Shown here in pieces: positions 26,249 to 34,394 of a stretch of DNA of 64,000 bases (position 1 is its first letter; the number at the start of each line of letters is the position of its first letter). The notes below the pieces were generated by a model. That model had not been told where the DNA came from. It made no database searches and worked only from the letters and a program-made list of their open reading frames with translations. The stretch comes from Paraburkholderia atlantica (GTDB lineage: Bacteria > Pseudomonadota > Gammaproteobacteria > Burkholderiales > Burkholderiaceae): positions 1-64,000 of the forward strand of contig NZ_WHNQ01000008.1 of the NCBI RefSeq assembly GCF_009362785.1, given 5' to 3'. Both the position numbers and the translations under genes were made by a program.

Positions 26249-27757
26249 ATGGAAAGCACTACTGCAGCCGGCGCAGCCGGTAGCGAAGCCCAGACCCTCG
26301 ACGCCTCGGCTGGCGCCGAGTTGAGTCTGCTCGAGCGCATCGTTCACGAAGGCAACATGGCCGTCGAGCCCTCGCAAAGCGGCTACGCGAAGCAACTGAT
26401 CGGCCAGCTCGCGTCACAGATCCTCGACGAAGGCATGCGCACGAGCCCGGACAAGAGCGTCGTCGCAATGATCAATGAGCGCGTCGCCGAGATCGACAAG
26501 CTGCTCTCGGATCAGCTCAACGCGATCATGCACGACGAAGCGTTCCAGACGCTCGAAGCGTCGTGGACCGGCCTGCACGACATGGTCTATGGCACGGAAA
26601 CGGGCCCGCGCCTGAAGCTGCGTCTCCTGAACGTGACGAAGAAGGACCTGCTCAAGGACCTCGAAACCGCAGTCGATCACGACATGAGCGCGCTCTTCAA
26701 GAAGATCTACGAAGAGGAATACGGCACGTTCGGTGGCCATCCGTTCTCGATGCTGATTGGCGACTACTCGTTCGGTCGTCATCCGCAGGACATCGCACTG
26801 CTGGAGCGCATCTCGAAGGTAGCCGCTGCGGCGCATGCCCCGTTCATTGCGGCGGCGGCCCCGAGCCTGTTCGACCTGAAGTCGTTCACGGACCTCGGTG
26901 TGACGCGCGACCTCTCGAAGACCTTTGAGAGTGCCGAACTTGCCGGCTGGCGCTCCTTCCGCGACTCGGAAGATTCGCGCTATGTGTCGCTCGTGCTGCC
27001 TTCGTACGCTGCGCGCCTGCCGTATGGCGCGAAGACGAAACCCGTCGAGAACTTCAACTTCGAAGAAGACGTCGACGGCAGCGATCACAGCAAGTACCTG
27101 TGGGCCAACTCCGCCTACCAGCTCGGCCTGCGCATTACCGACGCATTCGCGAAGTACAGCTGGGCGACCTCCATTCGTGGCGTCGAAGGCGGCGGCAAGG
27201 TGGAGAACATGGTCGCGCACGCGTACAAGACCGACGAAGGCGATGTCGTCCTCAAGTGCCCGACGGAAGTGACGATCACCGACCGTCGCGAGAAAGAGCT
27301 GAATGACCTTGGCTTTATTGCACTCGTCAACTCGAAGGGATCGAACTTCGCGACGTTCTTCGGCGGTCAGACGACCAACCGCCCGAAGCTGTACAACAAG
27401 GACGCAGCCAACGCTAACTCGCAGCTTTCGGCGCGCTTGCCGTACGTTCTCGCAGCCTCACGCTTCGCGCACTATCTGAAAGTGATGATGCGTGACAAGG
27501 TGGGAAGCTTCCAGTCGCGCGGCGATGTCGAGGCGTATCTGAACAACTGGATTGCGGACTACGTGTTGATCAATCCGTCGGCTTCGCACGAACAGAAGGC
27601 GCGCTTCCCGCTCGGCGAGGCACGCGTGGACGTGACGGAGGTGCAGGGCAAGCCAGGCGCGTATCGCGCGACCTGCTTCCTGAAGCCCCATTTCCAGATG
27701 GAAGAACTGACGGCATCGATCCGTCTCGTCGCGGAACTGCCGGCAGCGGCGGCCTGA
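26249..27757 (+). CDS. tssC: Type VI secretion contractile sheath large subunit TssC
   Basis: The 502-residue protein is TssC (VipB/ImpC), the main sheath subunit. Recognisable segments are LEASWTGLHDMVYGTETGP, HPFSMLIGDYSFG, SKTFESAELAGWRSFRDSED, VGSFQSRGDVEAYLNNWI and the C-terminal PHFQMEELTASIRLVAELP. ATG 26249 follows AAAGGTG. After the stop a strong hairpin (27760-27791) separates it from hcp. Confidence 0.96.
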   Translation: MESTTAAGAAGSEAQTLDASAGAELSLLERIVHEGNMAVEPSQSGYAKQLIGQLASQILDEGMRTSPDKSVVAMINERVAEIDKLLSDQLNAIMHDEAFQTLEASWTGLHDMVYGTETGPRLKLRLLNVTKKDLLKDLETAVDHDMSALFKKIYEEEYGTFGGHPFSMLIGDYSFGRHPQDIALLERISKVAAAAHAPFIAAAAPSLFDLKSFTDLGVTRDLSKTFESAELAGWRSFRDSEDSRYVSLVLPSYAARLPYGAKTKPVENFNFEEDVDGSDHSKYLWANSAYQLGLRITDAFAKYSWATSIRGVEGGGKVENMVAHAYKTDEGDVVLKCPTEVTITDRREKELNDLGFIALVNSKGSNFATFFGGQTTNRPKLYNKDAANANSQLSARLPYVLAASRFAHYLKVMMRDKVGSFQSRGDVEAYLNNWIADYVLINPSASHEQKARFPLGEARVDVTEVQGKPGAYRATCFLKPHFQMEELTASIRLVAELPAAAA

Positions 27758-27759
27758 TG

Positions 27760-27791
27760 CTCGTGTGTGCGGCGCAAGCCGCACACACGAG
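27760..27791 (+). promoter_or_regulatory. Perfect 14-bp RNA stem with GCAA tetraloop between tssC and hcp
   Basis: CTCGTGTGTGCGGC (27760-27773) is followed by GCAA and its exact reverse complement (27778-27791). GCAA is a GNRA-type tetraloop, which makes very stable hairpins. No T-run follows. The site is 3 bases after the tssC stop and 33 bases before the hcp start. A role in mRNA processing or stabilisation, allowing Hcp to be made in excess, is plausible. Confidence 0.75.
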
Positions 27792-27823
27792 ATGAATTGA
27801 TCACCTATTGAGAAGAGACAGCT

Positions 27824-28315
27824 ATGGATACCGTTCTGCTGCAGATTAAGGACATCAAGGGTAATTCGACACTGGAGGGCGCGACCGAACATATCGTCCT
27901 GTATTCGTACTCGCTCGGCGTCACGATGCAGATGAACAACGACGTGGGCCGCACGGAACGTACGCTCGGTCGTCCGAACTTCATGGAATTTAACGTCAAC
28001 AAGGCAACCGACCAGTCCACGCCGGCGCTTTACGCAGCTTGCGCCGGTGGCACGAAGCTCGGGGAAGCCAAGATTTCGATCGGGCGCAACGAAAACAGCA
28101 AGTTCATGCCGCTGATCGAGTACACGCTCAGCGACGCGATGATCTCGGCGATCACGACTTCGGGCTCCGGCGAATCGCAGGATAACGTGACGATCAACTT
28201 CTCGAAGATCACGACCACGTACACGCAGCAAAACGTCGACTCGACGAAGAAGGGTACCGCGTCGTTCGGCTGGGATCTGGCCGCGAACAAGCCTATTACG
28301 GTGTCGGCTTCCTGA
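27824..28315 (+). CDS. hcp: Type VI secretion tube protein Hcp (TssD)
   Basis: The 163-residue protein is Hcp, the hexameric tube subunit and secreted hallmark of the system. It begins MDTVLLQIKDIKGNSTLEG and includes YSYSLGVTMQM and KFMPLIEYTLSDAMISA. No C-terminal extension is present, so it is a structural Hcp and not an effector fusion. A GAAGAGA site precedes the start, and a strong RNA hairpin lies upstream, in keeping with high Hcp demand. Confidence 0.95.
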   Translation: MDTVLLQIKDIKGNSTLEGATEHIVLYSYSLGVTMQMNNDVGRTERTLGRPNFMEFNVNKATDQSTPALYAACAGGTKLGEAKISIGRNENSKFMPLIEYTLSDAMISAITTSGSGESQDNVTINFSKITTTYTQQNVDSTKKGTASFGWDLAANKPITVSAS

Positions 28316-28382
28316 TTCTCAACTGCGCACCGCCGGCGGAGTCTGGAGCTTTTCGGTCGGTGACACCCGGAGCTTTTGCTTG

Positions 28383-28820
28383 ATGCCCGCAATCGTAATC
28401 GGTTCACCGATGCCATTGTTCGATCGCCTCGCCGCCAGCGGCGAGGCGCAGCTACCCGGCGAAGACGGGCTGCGGGCGTCGATCGCGCGTGAACTCACGC
28501 GACTGCTCAATACACGCTCTCGTTTGACGTTCGACGAATTTGCCGAAAGCGACGGGAGCGTGATCGATTACGGCGTGCCCGATTTTTCGGACCGGTCGCT
28601 GCATTCGGGACCGGACCGTGATCTGATAGCCGCAGCGATCGGGCGGGCTATTTCGCTGTTCGAGCCGCGCCTCGCCAATGTCGAGGTTGCGTTTGCCTTC
28701 TCCGCTGCGCACGCGCAGCGGGCAATCCTGACCATCAGTGCTCAAATGCGTGCTGGCCCAAGCGTCACGCACGTGGCATTCGAGCTGGCCGCCAACGGCC
28801 ATTCGCTCGTCGCGGCGTGA
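28383..28820 (+). CDS. tssE: Type VI secretion baseplate protein TssE (gp25-like)
   Basis: The 145-residue protein is TssE, the gp25-like baseplate component that contacts the sheath. The family signature is visible: LFDRLAASGE near the N-terminus, then ELTRLLNTR and SVIDYGVPDFSD, where gp25 proteins carry the conserved EYGLPD-like motif. ATG 28383 is one codon after a TTG and has GGAGC upstream. It is followed by tssF after 19 bases. Confidence 0.92.
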   Translation: MPAIVIGSPMPLFDRLAASGEAQLPGEDGLRASIARELTRLLNTRSRLTFDEFAESDGSVIDYGVPDFSDRSLHSGPDRDLIAAAIGRAISLFEPRLANVEVAFAFSAAHAQRAILTISAQMRAGPSVTHVAFELAANGHSLVAA

Positions 28821-28839
28821 GGCAAGCACTCAAGCTCAC

Positions 28840-30597
28840 ATGCCGGCAGACGACATCCTCCAATACTACAAACGCGAGCTTTCGTACCTGCGTCTGCAAG
28901 GTGCGGAGTTCGCGCGTCGCTACCCGAAAATCGCTTCGCGTCTCGCGCTGCACGGCACCGAGTCGCTCGACCCGCATACTGAGCGTCTCGTCGAGGCCAC
29001 CGCATTTCTCGCCGCGCGCGTGCATCGCGATCTCGACCAGGAGTTCCCGCAGGTCGCTTCAGCGTTGCTCGAGAACGTGTGCCCGACGCTCGTGCAACCC
29101 GTACCGTCGATGACGGTCGCGCAGTTCGACCTCGATCCGACCCAGGGCAAGGTGACGGCCGGTTTTGCCGTGCCGCGTCACACGGGGCTGCAGGCCCGCA
29201 CGGAAACGGGCGACGCGTGTCGCTTTCGCACGGCGTGGGATACGGTGCTATGGCCGATTGGCATCCGCCATGCCGCGTTCGGCGAAGACGCCACGCTGCG
29301 TCTCACGCTGGAATGCGCAGAGGGCGTCGACTTCGCAGAGCTGGAAATCAGGCAACTTCGCCTGCACCTCCACGGCGACTGGATGGTGACGATGCCGCTC
29401 TACGAACTGCTGGTGTCGGGTGTAACGGACGTCTCGGTGCGACCGGAAGGCGCAAGGGCGCCGTCGTTGCTGCCCGCGCGCGCGTGGCGCGAAGTGGGCT
29501 ATGGCGAAGCGGACGACGTGCTACCGCGCCCACGCCACGCGCAGCCCGCGTATGCGCTGATGCAGGAATACTTCGCGTTTCCGCGCAAGTTTCATTTTTT
29601 CGATCTGCACCATCTCGAAGGGCGGCTCGGCAAGGGCCGCCGTTGCGAGATCGTGCTGCATCTGAACCGCACTCCGCGCGGTCTCGGCATGCTGCACGCG
29701 GGGCATTTCCAGCTCGGCTGCGCGCCCGTCATCAACCTGTTCTCGCAGACGAGCGAGCCGATCGTCGTGGATCACCGTCACTATGAGTACCGCCTCGTTG
29801 CGGACCAGCGGCGCGAGTCGATCACGGAGATTCACTCGATCGAGTCCGTCGTCGCGTCGCATCCGACTCTTGGCGCCGAGGCGGCGGTGCCGTGCTTTTC
29901 GGCCATCGATCACGTCGAGGCCGATGGCGACACCGTGTTCTGGTCCGCGCGCCGGGAGCATAGCCTGCGAGAGAACGTGCAGGGCACGGACATGTTCGTG
30001 AGTTTCGTCGATTCGGCCAACGTGCTAGCCGATCCCGGCGCACCCGTGATCTACGCGAACGTGCTGTGCACGAATCGCCGTCTTGCCGAACAGGTGCCAG
30101 TAGGCGCTCGCATGCTGATCGAGAAGGTCTCGCAGAACGTGCGCGTGCGCTGCCTTTACGAGCCGACCGCTCAGCGCAGCCCTGCACTCGGCAGCGAAAC
30201 GCTATGGCGGCTGATCTCGCTGCTCACGCTCAACTATCAGTCGCTCGTGAGCGGCGCGACGGGCCGCGCACAGTTGCAGGAAATGCTGCGGCTCTTCGCC
30301 TCCGACAGCACGCGCGAGCAGGACCAGATTCGCGGCATCCGCAGCGTGGAGGCCCGCAGCGCGACCGCACATGTCGGCAGCGACGCATGGCGCGGCTATT
30401 GCCGCGGCACCGAGGTCGCCGTCGAGTTCGATCCCGAGACCTTCGTGGGCGGCTCGCCGTTGCTGCTGGGGGCCGTGCTCGCGCGCTTCTTCGCGATGTA
30501 CACGTCGGTCAATTCCTTTGTACGGCTGGTGGTGCGCCGTGGAGACGAGATATGGAAGCAATGGGAGCCGATGACAGGCTGCCAGCAGCTGCTCTGA
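28840..30597 (+). CDS. tssF: Type VI secretion baseplate protein TssF
   Basis: The 585-residue protein is TssF (VasA/ImpG), a baseplate wedge subunit working with TssG, TssE and TssK. The start ADDILQYYKRELSYLRLQGA and FARRYPKIASRLAL, with HVERL-like PHTERLVEATAFL, are typical. ATG 28840 is preferred because the upstream in-frame stretch lies inside tssE. Its end overlaps the start of tssG by 46 bases, so translation is coupled. Confidence 0.94.
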   Translation: MPADDILQYYKRELSYLRLQGAEFARRYPKIASRLALHGTESLDPHTERLVEATAFLAARVHRDLDQEFPQVASALLENVCPTLVQPVPSMTVAQFDLDPTQGKVTAGFAVPRHTGLQARTETGDACRFRTAWDTVLWPIGIRHAAFGEDATLRLTLECAEGVDFAELEIRQLRLHLHGDWMVTMPLYELLVSGVTDVSVRPEGARAPSLLPARAWREVGYGEADDVLPRPRHAQPAYALMQEYFAFPRKFHFFDLHHLEGRLGKGRRCEIVLHLNRTPRGLGMLHAGHFQLGCAPVINLFSQTSEPIVVDHRHYEYRLVADQRRESITEIHSIESVVASHPTLGAEAAVPCFSAIDHVEADGDTVFWSARREHSLRENVQGTDMFVSFVDSANVLADPGAPVIYANVLCTNRRLAEQVPVGARMLIEKVSQNVRVRCLYEPTAQRSPALGSETLWRLISLLTLNYQSLVSGATGRAQLQEMLRLFASDSTREQDQIRGIRSVEARSATAHVGSDAWRGYCRGTEVAVEFDPETFVGGSPLLLGAVLARFFAMYTSVNSFVRLVVRRGDEIWKQWEPMTGCQQLL

Positions 30598-31646
30598 TCG
30601 CGCGTCTCAAGGCGAATCCGCAGCGCTTTGATCTGTTCCAGGCGATCAGTCTGCTGGAGCGAGCCGCGCCGTGGGCGCGTGCGCTCGGCCGTGGCAATGG
30701 GCTGGGCGAGGCGGTCCGCCTCACCGGCCACGTGTCGCTTGCATTCGAGCCGAGCGACGTCCACAGCGTGCGCGAGAAGACGGCGGCGCAACCGGACGGC
30801 ATGCCCGCTGGCACCAGTGTGTCGTACGCGCCGCGCGCAACCTGGACGCTGTCCACGCCCGTGCTTACGCTCGCGGGCGCCAACGGCCCGCTGCCAATGG
30901 CGTACACCGAACTCGTGCTGGAGCGCCGCGCGCAGCGCGACACGGCGACGGCGGACCTGCTCGACATCTTCAATCACCGCTTTCTGTCGTTCCTGTATCG
31001 CAGTCGCAAGAAGCACTCGCCGGGGCTGAACTGGCGCTCGCCACACGCGAGCGCGATCGCGGCCTCTCTCGACGCGCTCAGCAATCTGGGCCTGCGCGAC
31101 GGCATGCGCGGCCCGCGTGACGCGCGGCTGTGGTTGCGCCACGCAGGGCTGCTGAGCGCCGCGCCACGCTCGATGACGGGACTCATCGCGATGCTTGCCG
31201 ACCGCCTCGGGCTCGAAGTGCGCGGCGCGCAATTCGTCGGCGGCTGGCGCGAGGTCGACCGCGCCGACTCGCTGCGCCTCGGGCGCGCGGGGGCTGCGCG
31301 GCTCACCGGTGTGGCCGTGCTCGGGCGCCGCACGTGGGACCAGGCGAGCGGCATCTGCCTCGAGTTCCCCGGCCTGACCAGGGCGCGCTTCGAGGCGCTT
31401 TTGCCCGGCGGCGCCGATCACGCGCTCGCCGCGTGGCTCATTCGCGCGTATCTGCAGCAGGATTTCGACGTGCAGTTCGTGCTGCATCTCGCGTCGCAAA
31501 CCACCGCCTGCGAAGTCGGTGGCCCGCGCGCGTCCCGCCTCGGCTGGACGACATGGCTGGGCGGCTCGCGCCATACCACTCACGCACCGGCACCGGTGCG
31601 CCTCGCGCTGAGCGAGGCCGCCGCGCCCGCGCCGAAGGTTCACTAA
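30552..31646 (+). CDS. tssG: Type VI secretion baseplate protein TssG
   Basis: The 364-residue protein is TssG (VasB/ImpH). Its N-terminal pattern LIARLKANPQRFDLFQAISLLER and the segment LDIFNHRFLSFLYRSRKKH are characteristic. ATG 30552 lies within the end of tssF and has GGAG in front; a much longer upstream frame is a GC-driven artefact. It is followed by clpV after 11 bases. Confidence 0.92.
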   Translation: MEAMGADDRLPAAALIARLKANPQRFDLFQAISLLERAAPWARALGRGNGLGEAVRLTGHVSLAFEPSDVHSVREKTAAQPDGMPAGTSVSYAPRATWTLSTPVLTLAGANGPLPMAYTELVLERRAQRDTATADLLDIFNHRFLSFLYRSRKKHSPGLNWRSPHASAIAASLDALSNLGLRDGMRGPRDARLWLRHAGLLSAAPRSMTGLIAMLADRLGLEVRGAQFVGGWREVDRADSLRLGRAGAARLTGVAVLGRRTWDQASGICLEFPGLTRARFEALLPGGADHALAAWLIRAYLQQDFDVQFVLHLASQTTACEVGGPRASRLGWTTWLGGSRHTTHAPAPVRLALSEAAAPAPKVH

Positions 31647-31657
31647 GGAATCCGCGC

Positions 31658-34390
31658 ATGGATATCGATATTCGCACGCTGTTGAGCCGGCTGAATCCGG
31701 AATGCAAGCTCGCGATGGAACAGGCCGCGCAGCTGTGCGTGCGACAGACGCATTACAACGTCGACGTCGAGCATCTGCTGCTCACGCTGCTCGAATCCGA
31801 TGCGCCGGACCTCAAGGCCATTCTTGCGCACTTCGCCGTCAAGCCCGAAACGCTGACCGCGCAGCTGCAGAAGACCGTTGATGGATTCAAGCGCGGCAAT
31901 GGCCGCACGCCGGCGCTTTCGCCGAACTTTTCGCCGCTCTTCCAGGAAGCGTGGCTGCTCAGCTCGATGCTGCTCGGCGAGCAGCAGATCCGCTCGGGCA
32001 CGCTCGTTCTCGCGCTGCTCGAAGTCGATACTCTGCGCGGCATGCTGCTCGAATCGGCCCCCGCACTGCTCAACTTCCCGCGCGCGGCCCTGCGTGACCG
32101 GCTCGCGGCGATTCTCGCGGGCTCGTCCGAAGATGCGGGCGGCTCGCACATGCCCGGCCAGGACTCCGAAGCGGCGCAGCCTGGCGCGGCGTCCGCGCCC
32201 GCATCGTCTGTGGCGCGAGAGGCGGGTGCGATGCCGAACATCGCGGGCGGCGCTGGCGGGAGCGGCCGCAAGTCGGCGCTGGAGCTGTACACCGTCGACA
32301 TGACCGGCCTCGCGCGCGAAGGCAAGATCGATCCGATTCGCGGACGCGACGCTGAAATCCGCCAGTTGATCGACGTGCTGCTGCGCCGCCGCCAGAACAA
32401 CCCGATTCTCACGGGTGAAGCGGGCGTGGGCAAAACAGCCGTGGTCGAGGGTTTCGCCCAGCGCATCGTGCAGGGCGACGTGCCGCCCGCGCTCGTCAAC
32501 GTGTCGGTGCGCTCGCTCGATCTTGCGCTGCTGCAGGCAGGCGCGGGCGTGAAGGGCGAGTTCGAGAATCGGCTCAAGTCGGTGATTGCGGAAGTGAAGG
32601 CGTCGCCGGTGCCGGTCATCCTGTTCATCGACGAGGCGCATCAGCTGATCGGCGCGGGCGGCAGCGAGGGCCAGGGCGACGCAGCCAACCTGCTCAAGCC
32701 GGCGCTCGCGCGCGGCGAGCTGCGCACGATCGCCGCGACCACGTGGGCCGAATACAAGAAATACGTGGAACGCGATCCGGCGCTGGCGCGGCGCTTTCAG
32801 GTGGTCAAGGTCGAGGAGCCGAGCGAGGCCGTCGCGATCGACATGCTGCGCGGCATGGTGCAGAAACTCGAAGAGCACCACGGCGTGGAAATCCTCGACG
32901 ACGCGGTGCGCGACGCCGTGAAGCTGTCGCATCGTTACATCTCCGGGCGCCAGTTGCCGGACAAGGCGATCAGCGTGCTCGACACGGCGTGCGCCCGCGT
33001 GGCGATCGGCCAAAGCGGCACGCCCGAGGAAATCGAGGCGCTTGGCCGCACGATCGAAGCGGCCGAGCACCAGCTTCGCATCCTGCGCCACGAGGCGGCC
33101 ACGGGGGCCGATCGTGCTGACGCCATCGCCGTGACTACGAAGCAGCTCGACGACGCGCGCGCGCAGCGCTCGCGCCTCACCGACAAGCTCGCCACCGAAA
33201 AGCGCGCAGTGGAGGAGATCCTCGCGTGGCGCAAGAAGATTCGCGGCTATCTGTCGGACCCGGACAGCGCGGCCGATGGCGAGGATGCCGCATCGCTCGC
33301 GGTGAATCTCTCGCGCCTCGAAAAAGGCCTTGAAGCCATGCAGAACGACGAGCCGATGGTGCCCGTATGCGTGGACTCGGAGACGGTGGCCCAGGTCATT
33401 TCGGGCTGGACCGGCATCCCCGTTGGCCGCATGCTCGCCGACGAGCTGCACACCGTGCTGTATCTCCAGGACAAGCTTGCCGAGCGCGTAGTCGGCCAGG
33501 ACGAAGCGCTCGACGCGATCGCGCGCCGCGTGCGCACGTTCCGCGCCGATCTCGACGATCCGGGCAAGCCGGTGGGTGTGTTCCTGCTCGTCGGGCCGAG
33601 CGGCGTGGGCAAGACCGAGACAGCGTGCGCGCTCGCGGACATGCTGTACGGCGGCGAGCGCAACATGATCACCGTGAACATGTCGGAGTTTCAGGAGGCG
33701 CACAGCGTGTCCGGGCTCAAGGGCGCGCCGCCGGGATATGTCGGCTACGGACGTGGCGGCGTGCTCACCGAGGCCGTGCGCCGCCGACCGTATAGCGTCG
33801 TGCTGCTCGATGAAATGGAGAAGGCGCACCCCGACGTGCTGGAGCTGTTCTTCCAGGTGTTCGACAAGGGCGTGATGGAAGACGGCGAAGGCGTGCCGAT
33901 CGACTTCAAGAACACGCTCATTCTGCTGACCTCGAACGCCGCGCAGGATGTCATCACCGAAGCGAGCCGGGGCGGCCGCCGCCCGCCGCCCGACGAGTTG
34001 ATCGAGAAGCTGCGCCCGGCGCTGCTGCGGCAGTTCAGCCCGGCTTTTCTGGGGCGGCTCGTGCTGGTGCCTTACTACCACCTCGGCGACGCGCAGATCA
34101 ACGCGATTGTGAACCTGAAGCTCGAACGGCTCGCGCAGCGCTTCGAGCGCAACCATCACGCTGGCCTCACGTGGGACGATGACGTGGCCACGCTGATCGC
34201 GCAGCGCTGCAAAGAAGTGGATAGCGGCGCGCGCAATGTGGACCACATCCTCACGCAGTCCGTGCTGCCGGAGCTCGCGCGCCAGGTCCTCGAGCGCATT
34301 TCGATTTCCGAACCATTTGGCGGCGTGCATCTCGCGCTGACTCCGACCGGCGCGATCGAGTTCCGCTTCCTCTCCAGCGAGGAGGCGTAA
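31658..34390 (+). CDS. clpV: Type VI secretion AAA+ ATPase ClpV (TssH)
   Basis: The 910-residue ClpB-like ATPase disassembles and recycles the contracted TssB-TssC sheath. It has the Clp N-terminal repeats (about 10-150), a first AAA+ domain with GEAGVGKT near residue 252 and FIDEAHQLIG, a middle coiled-coil region (about 440-560) and a second AAA+ domain with GPSGVGKT near residue 646 and VVLLDEMEKAHPDV. The start at 31658 (MDIDIRTLLSRLNPECKLA) is the standard ClpV N-terminus. The linker around residues 165-205 is rich in Ala, Gly and Ser. Confidence 0.96.
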   Translation: MDIDIRTLLSRLNPECKLAMEQAAQLCVRQTHYNVDVEHLLLTLLESDAPDLKAILAHFAVKPETLTAQLQKTVDGFKRGNGRTPALSPNFSPLFQEAWLLSSMLLGEQQIRSGTLVLALLEVDTLRGMLLESAPALLNFPRAALRDRLAAILAGSSEDAGGSHMPGQDSEAAQPGAASAPASSVAREAGAMPNIAGGAGGSGRKSALELYTVDMTGLAREGKIDPIRGRDAEIRQLIDVLLRRRQNNPILTGEAGVGKTAVVEGFAQRIVQGDVPPALVNVSVRSLDLALLQAGAGVKGEFENRLKSVIAEVKASPVPVILFIDEAHQLIGAGGSEGQGDAANLLKPALARGELRTIAATTWAEYKKYVERDPALARRFQVVKVEEPSEAVAIDMLRGMVQKLEEHHGVEILDDAVRDAVKLSHRYISGRQLPDKAISVLDTACARVAIGQSGTPEEIEALGRTIEAAEHQLRILRHEAATGADRADAIAVTTKQLDDARAQRSRLTDKLATEKRAVEEILAWRKKIRGYLSDPDSAADGEDAASLAVNLSRLEKGLEAMQNDEPMVPVCVDSETVAQVISGWTGIPVGRMLADELHTVLYLQDKLAERVVGQDEALDAIARRVRTFRADLDDPGKPVGVFLLVGPSGVGKTETACALADMLYGGERNMITVNMSEFQEAHSVSGLKGAPPGYVGYGRGGVLTEAVRRRPYSVVLLDEMEKAHPDVLELFFQVFDKGVMEDGEGVPIDFKNTLILLTSNAAQDVITEASRGGRRPPPDELIEKLRPALLRQFSPAFLGRLVLVPYYHLGDAQINAIVNLKLERLAQRFERNHHAGLTWDDDVATLIAQRCKEVDSGARNVDHILTQSVLPELARQVLERISISEPFGGVHLALTPTGAIEFRFLSSEEA

Positions 34391-34394
34391 GCGC

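Noticed and set aside
31130..31657. In-frame 5' extension of clpV
   Set aside because: It overlaps tssG in another frame, and the standard ClpV N-terminus begins at 31658.
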